Source: Lucifuga dentata (lineage: Eukaryota; Chordata; Actinopteri; Ophidiiformes; Bythitidae). Taken from it: a stretch of 64,000 nt of DNA. The stretch spans positions 44,142-108,141 of the forward strand of contig VXCM01003106.1 in NCBI GenBank assembly GCA_014773175.1, written 5' to 3'. The stretch's first letter is position 1. Every line of letters starts with the position of its first letter. The notes under the pieces were generated by a model, which saw nothing but the letters and a program-made list of their open reading frames with translations, had not been told where the DNA came from and ran no database searches. A program made the position numbers and the translations under genes. Below, piece by piece: positions 1 to 13,223 of this stretch.

Positions 1-811
1 GTTATTCTTTGGGACTCCCCCATCAAATGATACCAAAACCAATACAGATGACACAGTTTCTTTGCTCTGCCCTTCCTTGATTTGGCCAGAACTTGAAACA
101 TAACAACCAATTCTCCACAACTATTTTAACTGTTCATGATTATTTACTTTTGTTTCTCCATATTTGAAGACTTAAATTCTCCTTTCTGTCTTTCGTCTTG
201 CAGTGCTGTCTTTAAAGTGGAGCCAGGTTATTAGCAGATGCCTGGATCCTGGGGAGAAATGGCAAAACTGATTTTGTGATCTTTGAGGGTTTCGTCTAAT
301 TGGATGGTGTTTATTAGTAGAAAAGAAGCCCCACGAAAGGGCAGCTCTCTGCACATAGTTGCTCATTTTCCCAGTACTGTGGCAATTAATGAATCTCTCT
401 CTCTCTCTCTCTCTGCACTCTCTTGATAAACAGAGAAAGGTAGAAGGAAAGAACTGATTCATTCCAGATGTCAATTAAGATATCACTTCTTGGACCATGA
501 ATGTGAGAATGACAAAATATACACACTGAAACATGCAGTGAAGCCATGCTCAGATATTACAGTAGGTTGGCAAGCACAATTTATCCTAAAACATATGCAC
601 GTTTCAGGGGTACTAACTAAAATGAACCTTATCCAAGAAATGTTCTTTAAATCTTTATTTATTTTTTAATTGTATCAAGGCTAAAGGCCTTGTGAACTAC
701 ATATGTTAATATGTAGTTCTACATATTAACTACATATCTAACTACATATGTTAATGACTATGGAAATGAGATATTATTGATCAGATAATTAATTAATTAA
801 TTTATTTATTT

Positions 812-866
812 ATTGTCTTGTAAAGCGACTTTGAGTATCTAGAAAAGCACTATATAAATATGGAAT

Positions 867-911
<45 letters not shown>
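812..911 (+). mobile_element. LINE/SINE tail plus (ATT)n microsatellite
   Basis: TGTAAAGCGACTTTGAGTAT and AGCACTATATAAAT are a familiar 3'-tail signature of fish retroposons, here followed by about 14 ATT units (868-911). Only the tail is present. Confidence 0.55.
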
Positions 912-3137
912 GGCTGTTGGCCAATAGCAAAAGTGGCTATAATGATCTAACTTACTCTGATTTAATTGCCCTTATTTCATTTGGCTTTTTCCTGTTCTTT
1001 TAATGATTAAGTACACACGGAGGACAAACAAGAGAATGGCAGAGGAGGGGTTCTGCTCTTGGTGTCTGCTGGTGTCCATTAACATTAAGTGAGAGAACTC
1101 TACCCCACTGCTGGTACAACTGAAGAAACTGAGAAGAACAGATGAGACACGGGTACACTATAATAGGAAAGGTTTCACGTATCTCTCAATTCCCACCTAC
1201 TAGGGTCTCTAAATTGTTGATTTTCTCTTTCCATGTCTTTTTAATACCCTCAGGAAAGCCCTCCTATACACATTTTGTCTCCATCTAATGTCACTGATTA
1301 TCTCTAAGAGCTTCTCCAGAGGCTTCAGGTAAAATCACAGAAACTGCTCAAAGTCATGAGAGCTGTCAGCGCTCTCTGTAGGCCAACGCTCACTACACCA
1401 CACATTGCTATGTTTGCTTGCCCCTCTCTTTTTTTCCTGTTCCTCTCAAAAAACACAAAAAGGGGTGAGTTAATACATGTAGTCTCCCACTCTCCTTTGG
1501 TCACAAATATCAAGGTTTAGAATTGGCACAGACCCTAAAAGACAGACTGTACATGGTCTTACAATCTTATAAACAGTGCACATGGCTGCACAGTTACACT
1601 ACAGCTATTCACAAAGGGAAAGCATTATGTCAGTACTGGTAATGAATAACACAAAGTTCTTCACCTACAGATTAGAAGAGAGAAAGATCTTCCTGTAAAA
1701 CAAATTGATTGACAGAAAGACCAGGAGATAGAAGGGCAGACAAATTTGACTGTTGTATATAATGTCAAGAATTTGTGGATTATTTCAGAGATGGATTATT
1801 ATCAGGATGAACATCTGCCAGCAAAACATGCACTTTACCATGTTGAATGCCCACTACGTAAAACATCACAATGGAAGGTTTTAACGTGGCCGAACTGAGA
1901 ACCTCAGGGAAGCAGCATCAAAACTGAAGCCCACAAACTACTCTCCTGATCCAATTTCATAACACAACTATGTACTATGTAGAGCTATGTAAAAATTTCA
2001 TTACATAACTATGCAACCAGGTACAACATCAAATTGCCATACACCAAAGCCTGAATGTTACTGCTTTCCAATTCCAACGTAGGATACCAGGGTAAATTGA
2101 TGTTTACACCACAAACACTACCACACCACAAACTGCCCTCCTGATCCAACATCCCGACAACTTTCAAAACAATGTGTTTGTCAAATGAGGCACTGACAAT
2201 CTGAATCACTTGATTTGTTGAGGTGTTTGCCTCACTGCACTTGAGACTGCAACAGAAAAGCAATTCTGATTCCAAATATATAGAAAACACCCAGTCATTT
2301 TACACACAGAAACTAGTTTTAACAAAATAATTATTTTAAATATAAGTTAAAAAATAATAACAGAATAAATCTGTATACAGATGGATCTGGATGCAGTCAA
2401 TGGATCACCAAATTCTTTTAAACAGACTGAGGGAATGCATTGGCCAACCTGGAACTGTTTACACCCTACCTCTACAGCACATGGTAAATATGACACCCAA
2501 CCCAGTGTAGAATATAACTCTGACATAGTTATGCAAAGTGATCTTTGCAAGACAGAATTATAGCTACATCAATACCGGGCTGTCACTGTCATGGTTCGTT
2601 CAAAGATTAAGAAAAATCCTAATTAACAAATACTGCAAATCTATTTTCAACAGGGTCCTCTATAAATATACACATACTGGAAATACCAGACTGTTGTGTA
2701 TGATCCTGTTAAACAAAAATTATATGATAGCACAACATGTACTAACCTTTGGTTTCTGTTCCTGTGCAATCAACATCCAATCCGATGCAGTGCAACATCA
2801 AGGCAGATCATGCAGCAAAGCAGATATGGAGAGAACAGAATGAAGAGACAGACCAAGATGAAGAGAGACAGAAGAAAAGGTGGTTAGTGATGAAGCATGC
2901 GTCATTAACGTAGTTTTAGACATTATGTTGTAAGCAGAAACACAACAAAAGGCACTGCACTGGATACAAAGTGATGCCACAATTCACAGAGAGTGAAACT
3001 TTAAGAGCTAAAACAAAAAGAGCGGCAGTCCAATTTGGTATATGTTTGTTTGTGATTAAAATAATAATGAAAAAAATGCAGACTTGTGCAGTCACTGTGA
3101 TTCTTTTGAAGTTTTTTGATAAAGCTTGGACAGGGAG

Positions 3138-3241
3138 GATGTCCTCTTTACCTTAGGGTAAAGAGGACATCTTTACCTTAGGGTTACCTGAGGATGGGGC
3201 TTACTAAGGTAGGGGCTTACTAAGGTAAGCCCCATCCTCAG
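3138..3241. repeat. Two adjacent perfect inverted repeats
   Basis: GATGTCCTCTTTACC (3138-3152), a 4-nt loop, and its exact complement (3157-3171). Then CTGAGGATGGGGCTTAC (3188-3204) with its exact complement at 3225-3241. CTTTACCTTAGGG (3146-3158, 3171-3183) and GGGGCTTACTAAGGTA also recur directly. Confidence 0.95.
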
Positions 3242-4230
3242 CCTATGACACATTAACCATACAGACTGTAATTAAAGCTGGTTGAAGGCAACTGCCTTCA
3301 GATTTAAGCTCAGAGTTCAGAATCAGACAATCAAACATTGTAGCCTCATTAGCTGAACTTAATTCATAATCACAATGAGATAACCTCATTCATGGTTCTG
3401 GTGATTAACATTAGTTAACCCCTCTATTTATATTTATATTGCAACTGAAAGCTCTGCAAATGACTTCTATCACACTCATATCTGCTTTTCAAAGAACTAT
3501 AACTAACCTTTTCACATCAGGAATATCAGCGTCCTTGTTTTTAATGGAAGTTTCATCTAGCGTAGCAAAGCAAAGGACATTGGTGTGTGTGTGTGTGTGT
3601 GTGTGTACAGTGTGGATGTGTGAGTATATGTGTCAGGGAGGAAAAAAAGCCAAGTGACACCGAATTGTCAGCATTCATGTGTTAAATATTTCACTACCAT
3701 TTGACTGAGGATTTTGCTAGTTGAAATTTATCAGGCTAACAATTAAAGCCTCAGAATCTCAATACTGACCCAAAATGTGTTTCACTTTAATTCAAGCTGT
3801 AAATAGGAAAAGCAGCTATAATAATGTATATTTCTAATGGTGGATATATAACTGCATACCACAATTTGTAACTTAACTTTTCATTTTTATTCCATTGCCC
3901 ATGCAAAATTTTCATTTATTTTACTAGATTACATGTTGGTGAAGCAATGCAACAATAAATATTGGACTAAAACTATTTATGTAAAAAAATTTTACAAGTC
4001 ATATTGTCTACAGTATGGAAACTTGTCCCACAGAAATTATAAGATATAATCTTTGTAAAATGAATATACCTTCTTCACTGAATTCTATGGGATCATGTAG
4101 GGCTGGGCAACAAATCGTTTTAATCGATTAATTCAAGTTTACATTTTGGCACGATGTGTAAAATGGCTGAATTGGAAAATCGAGTTTTTAAAAAGAAATT
4201 TTTTTTTTTTTTCTTTTTTTTTTTTTTAAA

Positions 4231-4580
4231 GTGGGTGGCGCAGTGGTTAGCGCTGTTGCCTCACAGCAAGAAGGTCCTAGGTTCAATCCCCGGCCGGGGC
4301 AGGGCCTTTTTGTGTGGAGTTTGCATGTCCTCCCTGTGTCCCCGTGGGTTCCCTCCGGGTACTACGGCTTCCTCCCACCTCCAAAGACATGCATGTCAGG
4401 TGAACTGGGAACTCTAAATTGCCTGTAGGTGTGAATGTGTTTGTCTGTCTCTGTGTCAGCCCTGCGATAGACTGGCGATCTGTCCAGCGTGTACCCCGCC
4501 TCTCACCCTATGACTGCTGGGATAGGCTCCAGCCCCTCCGTGACCCTCAACAGGACAAATGGATTTAGGAAATGGATGGT
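4231..4580 (+). mobile_element. tRNA-headed SINE with L2-like tail, near full length
   Basis: The head GTGGCGCAGTGGTTAGCGC resembles a tRNA A box and GGTTCAATCCC a B box. The body (TGTGTGGAGTTTGCATG, then GCGATAGACTGGCGATCTGT and GGGATAGGCTCCAGCC) and the GAAATGGATGG end are the common fish SINE/L2 tail. It is inserted in the hAT element. Orientation plus. Confidence 0.85.
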
Positions 4581-4718
4581 TTTTTTTTTTTTGGTTTTTT
4601 TTTAAAAACTATCATCTATTTTTAACGGGGAAAATGCGGAAGTGGGTCGCTCTCAGTAAATCAAGCCCGTTCCCGTTTTGTGCGTGTTAAACCTACAAGC
4701 CTTGTTTATACTTTCACG

Positions 4719-4849
4719 TGTCCATGAGGGTCCACGGCTCCGCCTGCAGCGGACACAGACGCAGTTTCCAACCTTACCAATCANTGTCCATGAGGGTCCA
4801 CGGCTCCGCCTGCAGCGGACACAGACGCAGTTTCCAACCTTACCAATCA
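4719..4849. other. Assembly join: 65 bp repeated around N 4784
   Basis: 4719-4783 and 4785-4849 are identical and separated by a single N. Most likely overlapping contig ends placed side by side. Confidence 0.9.
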
Positions 4850-5226
4850 AAGGTCCGTCACATTCGTTGATGTCACGCCCAAGAAGCTTGGGCGTGACAT
4901 GCTAGCAAGATGCCAACAAACATTTCGACTGAAGATAAGCTCGTTTCTAAAAAAGGTAACGTCACTTCATCATTTGGAAGTTGTTCGGTTTTGCGGTGTG
5001 GAGCTCCTATAAACTTTACAGACCCGTTTGCTCCATGGCATGCAGCAAACGGGTCTGTAGGTGGAATTCTGTAACATGTCAGAACACCAAGCCAGAGGCA
5101 GCAGACAAGCTGGTGTTCCTCACAAGGAACCTGGACATTCCTGCAAAAACCTTTTATTTTAAAAGTTTTTGGTTAGAAAGCCCGACAATTTATTATTTTA
5201 ATAAAGAAAATACTCATTTGAATTAN

Positions 5227-5272
<46 letters not shown>

Positions 5273-6194
5273 GATTTAAATCGAAAATCAGCCATCAGTG
5301 TGAAAAAAATCAAGATCTTATTTTTAGGCCGTATCGCCCAGCCCTAGGAGCATGATAACATCGCAGGAAACCAAATGGAAGAAATAGGATTGGGTGCCTA
5401 GAGTTGCAATGGCATGAACTGACCAGGTCCTCACAGAGAGAACAGAGAGGAAAAAGACAAAAAAAAAAAAAAAAAAAAAGGACCGAGGTCATAAAGAATG
5501 AGAATGTGTGTATGTGTGTGTACTGGAAAGATGGGTTGATGTTAATGTATAGAAAATAAAAGTAATTTAATTGCAAGGTTAGTAAATATCATAAACATAG
5601 ATATTTATATTTACTGAGAAAGTGTACATGAGCAGTCTTGGGATAAACTCTTAAAGTCCAGATCTGCTACCTCGGTAACTTCAAAAGACCCCTGGAATGC
5701 TTGGGAGACAATTCAAGAAGCAACTCTTCTCTGTTAAAACTTCTTTCTTTAGCACAGAAATATATAACCTCTGACCGCCTCTTCAGCGAAATAGAATTCT
5801 TCAAACTGTTCCTTCCAATCTACCTGAAATGGCCTACCTCACAAGGTTGGTATGGGAAGAATGAGGGGCTGACTGAATTGCTCAGCTTCCCTCCACTTAA
5901 CACAGACACATGCACACACCTCCCATTTCTCATGTTATGAAAACTTGATGGGAAGTTTTATTATTTTGTGGATGCAAGCAGAGCCAGACTGCAGTCAACA
6001 TCTGTTTCATCAGACGCAGGGCAACCTGTCCACTTGTTTGCACTGCCTTTCTCTCACAAACTGAACTGCTAGACAGAGAGCAGCCAGTAAGGGATAACAG
6101 GAAATGATATGAAAAAAAATAGAAAATAATTCAAGGAAAATATTTTCTGTTGGTGCTATGATGACTCAGACCTCATAGCAAGAAAATCATGGCT

Positions 6195-6363
6195 AGTTTG
6201 AATGTTCTCCTTGTGTCTATATGGATTTTCTCTGGTGCTGGTGTTATTGCCCACAGTCTGAAGGCATGCAGATTAGATAAACAGCAAACTATAAATTGCC
6301 TGTAGGTGTGAAGTTTGTATGTTTCTTTGCAGAGGATAAACAGATACAGCAAATGATGGATGG
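6195..6363 (+). mobile_element. Degraded remnant of the same SINE family
   Basis: Weak but collinear matches: TTGAATGTTCTCCTTGTGTCT, ATAAATTGCCTGTAGGTGTG and a terminal ATGATGGATGGAT. Older than the copies at 4231 and 8191. Confidence 0.5.
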
Positions 6364-7022
6364 ATATATGGGGAGGGGGATTGTAAGATATAGGGTCAAA
6401 CTCTTTCTTTTTGTTAGTTCATCAACCTCCTTTGCTAATAGAAAATGCCTGCATCTGCATGCGTGTGTGTGTTAATAGAAAAGAACACACCCTAATGGGC
6501 CATTTACTTGCACACAGAATGGGTGTCATAATTAACAACACAGAAAAAATGCCTTCCTTTTAATGAGAGGAAATAGGAAATCAACATTTTCCTGAGGCAA
6601 AGTACAATTCCATTTGACCGCCACCATTGATTTACTGTAGCAGGTCACAATTAGGCTTGATATATATTCGCTGTCTTCCTTTTTTCCTTGCAGCATGTGT
6701 ACTTTACTGCCACCACAACTAAATGTGTGTGCATTTGTGTGTGTGTGTACAGAAGCTGAATGTTGGTCAGTGCTACGTCTTTGCTGAAACCCAATGAGCA
6801 ACTTTTATATCAGTTTTTTGTCTATACAACTCACATTGTATAGACTGTTACAAATTGCTTATGAAAACTGGCCAAATCCAGACTAACAATAAGAGAGCTC
6901 TTCACAGTTAGATGTGGGTTAGGGCCAATGATGTGAACAACGCTTTTATTTTTTTTAAATACAACTTTTTATTTTGGTTGCACAGTACTTGCACTATGAC
7001 AATTTGAAAATACAGTACACTC

Positions 7023-7850
7023 AGTGGCCAGAAAAATAGAAACAGCTGTTCACTGTAACACAATCCAATACAAGCCTTTTCAAAAATACTATATGAAACA
7101 ATTAATTTTAGTTGCTGACACTTTGTCAGAGAGGTGTTCAGCCTGCAGCGGGTGCACCACCCGCAGCGGGTGGTGCATTTGGCCGAGCACACCATCCCTT
7201 CCAGCCCTGCAGGACATTTACTCCAGGAGGTGCATGACCAACTCTCAGCATCAAAAGAGAACTCCTCCTACCCCAGACACAAACTGTTCAGGCTGCTGAG
7301 GTCAGGAAGTGCCTCTTCAGCCACAAGACGAGAACCAAGAGACTCAGGAGCTTTTATCCTCAGACAATAAGACTCCTCAACAGCTACACATGATGGATGG
7401 ATCTCTCTCTCTCTCTCTCTCTCTCATCTGTAGCTGCGTTTTGCACTATGTATAGTACCATTTTGCACATATTTATTGATAGTCATGTACATATATTCTC
7501 CTGGTTGGTTGTAAATAGATTGCATACTTGTGCATTTTTAATTCTTGATTTTGTTCTAGCTGCCTTATCCTTAGTTGTATTTTTTTTACCATTTTTTTTT
7601 TATACTTATGAAGCACAGTCTGGGAACCTGCCAGAAAAAAGTGTTTCACTGTTGTTATACTTGTATGGCTGCACATGACAAATAAAACTTTTAAGCTTCA
7701 TTCAGCTCTATGGTCATTTTTGAGGCTGGACTCTGTTGCTGTTTTATTGGACTGCATTATACAGTATTTAAGGGTGTCTGTAATATTTTGTCTGCCTCAT
7801 TTCAATTATGTGGAGGAGCCAAAATATTAGAAACATGGTACAATACAGTA
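7023..7850. mobile_element. Possible MITE split by the LINE tail
   Basis: CAGTGGCCAGAAAAATAGAAAC at the left and GGAGCCAAAATATTAGAAAC at the right border the LINE fragment. The right part (CAGCTCTATGGTCATTTTTGAG...TGTTATTGGAC-like) recurs in diverged form near 38050-38095. Termini and target duplication are not resolved. Confidence 0.35.
7150..7692 (+). mobile_element. LINE 3' end (L2/CR1-type), truncated
   Basis: A broken reading frame encodes LLQEVHDQLSASKE..YPRHKLFRLLRSGSASS, similar to the C-terminal tail of fish LINE reverse-transcriptase proteins (SHPRHxLFxLLPSGRRYRS type). It is followed by an A/T-rich 3' region ending GCTGCACATGACAAATAAAAC, the usual LINE tail. A (CT) run at 7402-7425 interrupts it. 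Confidence 0.65.
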
Positions 7851-8190
7851 TAATGCAGATAGTAAAACAACAACGCAGACTACAGCCTCAAAAATGACCA
7901 CTGTTGGATTGTATTACAATAAACAGGTGTATGAGACAATTCTTCCTCAGTATGTGGGGTATAAAGCAAGCTACATCGATATATTTTATTTCTATAATTT
8001 TTTTGTAAATTGTCAATGCTACCTGCTACCACAATACAAATCGGAACAATAGATATTAAAAATTGTGAGGGTTTTATTGGTGACAAAATGATTCCTGCAC
8101 AATAAATTTTCTTTTTTCAATTTTCATTTATTTTTATTTATTATTATTAGTTATTTATTTTATTTTTATTTTATTTATTCATTTTTTTCT

Positions 8191-8465
8191 GTGTGGAGTT
8201 TGCATGTTCTCCCCGTGTCCCCGTGGGTTCCCTCCGGGTACTCCGGCTTCCTTCCACCTCCAAAGATATGCAGGTCAGGTGAATTGGGAACTCTAAACTG
8301 CCCGTAGGTGTGAATGAGAGCGCGAATGTGTTTGTTTCCGTGTCAGCCCTGCGATAGACTGGCGATCTGTTCAGGGTGAACCCCACCTCTTGCCCTATGA
8401 CCGCTGGGATAGGCTCCAGCCCCCCGTGACCCTCAACAGGACAAATGGGTTTAGAAAATGGATGG
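8191..8465 (+). mobile_element. 5'-truncated copy of the same SINE
   Basis: It starts at GTGTGGAGTTTGCATG and lacks the tRNA head. It shares the body and tail with the 4231 copy, including GCGATAGACTGGCGATCTGT and a final AAAATGGATGG. Confidence 0.85.
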
Positions 8466-9404
8466 AATTTTCATTTATGTTCTTTAACCTTATGCGTGTT
8501 ACAGATTATTACATTTCATCCACAGTTTGTCAATGACAACTAAAAATTAATTCTTAACCTGTGAAAAACATTTGTGGCTGTCATTACTGGCTGACCTGTT
8601 GCAGTACTGTTTCCAGTCCTTTGGTCTTTGATGTAACAGGCTGTTGTGTCAGTGTGGAGGCATTAGTTGTACAATCCAGGCTTCAACCCCTAAGCCAGAA
8701 AATCCCTGTTAGAGGATGAAGCCTGTGTGAAATAAAACAATAGTTCTGCTTCTGTGATCACAGGCACAGAGCCTTATAACAAGTGCCCTAATGTTCCAAC
8801 AGTCACTGAAGTCTTGGTGAATGAGTAGTAGCACTGCTGCACTTTAAGGGAAGAAACACCCATAGTGTTGAATAAACTCATCCTGTTTGACTAAGCACAT
8901 GCTTCAAAATTTAATGAACTGAGACACAGGCATGAGTGGGTGTACAAATAAGCTCTGCTTGTGAACAGAAATTTATGTTATGATGTTTTACTGTTGGTCT
9001 GAGTGCATCACTGAAGTCAAATCTGGGCAAATGCTTATGGCAAAGGCAAATATTTGCTGAGCATATTAACATGGACGCTTTATGAATATATGGAAAAACA
9101 ATATTAAACCAGTCTTTTTGACATTTATGTCTCCTTTGTCATAATGCAACTTCTTACAGATATACTGTATCTATTTGTGACTCTATGTATTTTCGCCATC
9201 ACACATCTTTCTCCTATTGTTACTGTTAATGAACGTTTTTAAATGTTTTAATTCTTTGTTTCTATTTTTGGAAAAGCAAAACTTGTGAAGTTTAACCCAG
9301 CTGCTTGCTATCTGGTAATGTGACAGCACTAATGCCCTTGCAGTGATTGGAGGCATCAAGCTGTAGGCTTAGATAATGTGCACGTCCAGACTAATTAGGT
9401 TGCA

Positions 9405-9870
9405 GAGGTGGGGACTCGAGTCACAAATAAGTCGCTTCTTGACTTCCGACTTGACTTTCAACTCGTCCTTTTTTGACTTGGACTTGACTTGGACTTGCTG
9501 AAAGTGATTTGTGAACAATAAGAGTCTTTGAGGCGCTATGGACATTTCCACAGAAACAAAAACACTGAGTTTTACAACTCCCCCCGATCACTAAACACAT
9601 CAAGGTGCGCGGGTCTGTGCACAGTTGCTTTACAACTAGGGAGACGTGACGTTGAGTGGTATCAACAAAGAATGCCGGCAGCATGGCTTTCTCGTCGGGA
9701 TGTATTCCAAATGTAGAATCCTACAGGGATTATAAATCCATAGGGCTCAACAGAAGATGGTTCCCCACACTGTTCTGGTAAACAGTGTAGGGAAACCATA
9801 AAAGAGTCCGGGACAACAACGTCCAGCTTTATAAAACACCTGAAAACTCACCCAGACAGGTCAGTGTTTT
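9405..9870 (+). mobile_element. hAT-like remnant with BED-finger fragment
   Basis: The left end GCAGAGGTGGGGACTCGAGTC resembles a known fish hAT terminus. Downstream, 9768-9860 encodes CSGKQCRETIKESGTTTSSF then IKHLKTHPDR, with the C-x4-C and H-x3-H spacing of a decayed BED finger. No matching right terminus was found, so the element is truncated or its end is diverged. Confidence 0.5.
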
Positions 9871-11642
9871 AGCTAGCATTAAGCTAATGCTAACTAGCCT
9901 CAACCCAGTTACTGCTATCTGTTACCCAGTTACTGCTATCATCAGATGCGTTGAATTATTTTCCTCGGCAACGATATTTTTGGTGACATCACAGCCCTCA
10001 ATTTTGATGTGGCGCTCAAAGTTCAACCAAATTCAACGTTGACCTTTCCAACGCTGACCTTTCCAATGCACAACCAATCAGAGAACAGCTGCTTGTAAGC
10101 AGAAGTGCCCCAGCGATGAGGAGAAGCTCATAACCTGTGTAAAACTGTTTGGCATGGTAACTAAACAACATTTCAGGTGCCCACATTTGTCGTTTTTTTG
10201 CTTTTCTTTTACGAATGACAAAAAGAGCCAGAGCCTTCTTTGTTGCGATGTCCATGTCGCTATCCGATTTGACCTGGAAACCCGATATGGACCATGAATG
10301 TGTAAAGATCACCCATGGTGACCATCAACATGTCATGAGCAATGAGCACTTCCTGTCGGCACTTGGTTGAACGGTGCTGCTCAGATTCTGCTCAAGAACA
10401 ACAGAGCGCTGGATGCCAAGCTCAGTGGCAATGCTCAACACTTATCATTTAAAACTGGCCTTAGATGGCAGCAGGAGAAGCTGATAATCGACCAGTGTAA
10501 AGATTAGGCTGTAAATATTTGGATTTATATTTATATGCGGTTTAATCACACAACTCTCCTTTTTTCATTATGTCAAGTCGAATAAAGCAGCTATCAGTCA
10601 TAAGGATTCACAAATGATATTATTGTAAAGCATTTGTGTGAGCAGATTCTAACTACATGTTGCAGAAAAAATTTCTAGATTTAACTGATTCTGATGGGCT
10701 TGAAAGCAATTTTCCAGTAAAATCTAGTGATCGGTGCTGCTTTAATTAAGGGTTATTTTGGACAGATCAATAAAAGGGATTCATCTTTCCCATGAGCTGT
10801 TAATTGGTTTGTGTCTGAAAGATGTTGGGAAGGACATATATTAAAAAAAGCTTGCCAAAATAGTTTTTCACACGAAAGATAGCCTGCAAGGCAATAAGGG
10901 GTAATAAAGTCAATGAGAAGAGCCATGTGAAAGAATGAGAAAAATGCCTTTCTTGTTGAAAACTTTATGCAAACCCCTTAATGCTCACATTATAAACCAA
11001 CATCCACGAGCAAACATTTTAGAATTCTTTACTTTACTCCTGCAACCATGCAAAATGGTCTGTGACGTCCTGCTTAATGCTAATCAATGATTGCTCAAAC
11101 ACATTACAGAGGTAACCTTACACACATCCCACTGCAAATAGAAAAACAAAAGAGTTATAAAGAATATTACCACAGTTAAAATTAGGTTTAGTATGTTTTC
11201 ATCTTATTGTTGTAGTAATAATGAAATCTGTAGTTCAGGCCTTCTCATATACTTTAAAATGATGATAAAATGTCTTTGTATTATTATTTAGACCTGATTA
11301 AGTTGTAGTCTACAAAAATAAAACAGTTTGGGTCTCAAAACAAACTGTTCACTGTCTCCATCTACATTCAGCAGTTTGGTTAGTGAATGCAGAGACTGTC
11401 CTACTAAAAAACAATTGCAAGAGCCTCAATCATCAGGAAAGGATTCAAGGGATGTTTGAAGGGATGTAAATTAATATTTAATGAGAAAAACTGAGTGAAC
11501 ACTGTGTCCTTTTTAATGTTTAATGCTGATCCAGATGTTGTTGCTCTTAAGTGAGATGAAGCATGATCGTACATGGCTGTGTTAATAAGAAGACAAGTAC
11601 AGCACAGACAGAAGACATGCACATGCATACACATACATTTGC

Positions 11643-11645
<3 letters not shown>

Positions 11646-11706
<61 letters not shown>
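11646..11706. repeat. (CA)30 microsatellite
   Basis: An uninterrupted run of about 30 AC units; a likely polymorphic marker. The Val-Cys ORFs around it are artefacts. Confidence 0.97.
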
Positions 11707-11708
<2 letters not shown>

Positions 11709-12946
11709 ACAGAAAAAGCAACTACTGTAGGCCCAACAGCTCATCCCACTAGACTTGCTGCTCCTACAACCTTGGACAAGAAACTGCAATAAGGACCGAG
11801 ACAAACATTCTTTCAAAGAAAGAGAAAAACATGAAACCATGTGAAAGGTTTGATTGAGGCACACTACAGAGAGGAATGTTCATTCCAAATCTAAAATACA
11901 CAACCCATGGGTATGTTGCAGACCTCATGAGAAGTGTACTTCACAATTAACATAAAATAAAATGCTAAATGTGAACTTGCGTAGGTTTGGGATTATTACC
12001 CTAACAGAAAAGTATAAATATCTGCTGTAAATAGGACATATAACAATGTCCTATCTACAATAGGACATTGTCTTCTGTCCTCTCCAGAAAACACCTGCTT
12101 GACTGTCCATCTACCTGATTGCCATTTAGATCTACCTCCATTATTCAACACCTTGTCGAGAAAGAACAAGGGTGTGCTGGTGTGTAGGAGGGGGCTTTGT
12201 GTGCCTCAAGAAGAGCAGCATAGAGTTGTGACAGCTAGATAACACCTGGATGAATAATTCAAATTGGTGTAAGCTAGCTGAGTCAGTGACAAGGTAACAA
12301 GAGAGAAAACATAAGACATGTGAATAAATCATCAGAGAAGGGACTAATAGACCAAGCACAGGAGAGGACAAGACTGATAAAATCTCTTGCTACTCTTTGC
12401 TCTTGTTTTAATCTGTCCAACAACCTCATACTGAATATTATAAAGCTCGTCAGCCATACTAATGTGTATGATTGTAACTGTGCTGTGTCTTATTGTGCAG
12501 CATTACTGTCAGGAATAGTGAGGATAACCCAGCAAAATCCTTAAGACCCGTAAAACCTCAATAAAGACTGACTAATACGATAAGAATTGTTTAGTGTTAA
12601 CATATATGTTAAAGACTTCACTTAATCTGTTCAACTTGTAAAAACAGCCTAATTGACATGTTCTCTATGTATTAGCATGGCACATTGAGAAATAAATGGA
12701 CAATTCATTAAGTATTAGGTAGCATTAGGTGTAAGGTAGGATGCTGGACAAAGAAACTTTAAAGGAAGCGAGTCATTGAAAAGAAATAAGCAATGTATTT
12801 AATTTAGCGTAAAAAGATCTTCACTTAAACTAGAATAAGCCTGGGAAATTGTCATAAAATGAAGCCTAACAACTGAATAATCTCTTCTGTCATGCATATC
12901 CCACTGTCTGTTAACTGAAAATGATAAAAATATATATACAGGTATA

Positions 12947-13094
12947 AACACACACACACACACACATATATACATGTGTATATACACGTATATATATATA
13001 TATATATATGTATATGTATATATACATATATATATGTACGTGTATATACACATATATACATATATATGTATATATACATATATATGTATATATA
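12947..13094. repeat. (CA)n and TA-rich compound microsatellite
   Basis: About ten CA units followed by about 130 bp of TATATA interspersed with TACATA/TACGTA and nearly self-complementary. The long overlapping ORFs through it on both strands, made only of Ile, Tyr, Val and Cys, are shadows of the repeat. Confidence 0.95.
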
Positions 13095-13223
13095 CACACA
13101 CACAGACACATTTCTCTACATGCTTCTCTGTCATGCAAAGCCTCCACAATGTTATCAGACATATTATAAAATATGCACAAGTACATATGCAACTGTTAAA
13201 ACACACAAACACATCCACTACAC

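Larger units (their letters stand above)
4098..5346 (+). mobile_element. hAT-family element, internally deleted, with 8-bp target duplication
   Basis: It begins TAGGGCTGGGCAAC and ends TATCGCCCAGCCCTA. The flanking 8-mers are ggatcatg (4090-4097) and ggagcatg (5347-5354), 7 of 8 identical, as expected of hAT. Internally there is a short N-terminal-like ORF start near 4912, then directly a C-terminal-like peptide (KPEAADKLVFLTRNLDI) near 5090-5140. The central transposase is missing. It carries a SINE insertion, two perfect hairpins, an N-flanked 65-bp repeat and a long poly-A run that is an assembly break. Confidence 0.8.

Noticed and set aside
4653..4905. Tandem coding repeat around 4719-4849
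   Set aside because: Same artefact, single N with identical 65-bp flanks.
5960..6080. Possible missing FH2 exon
   Set aside because: The candidate splice frame meets a stop at once and does not match FH2.
11404..11864. ORFs with long Val-Cys runs
   Set aside because: Produced by the (CA)n repeat in two frames.
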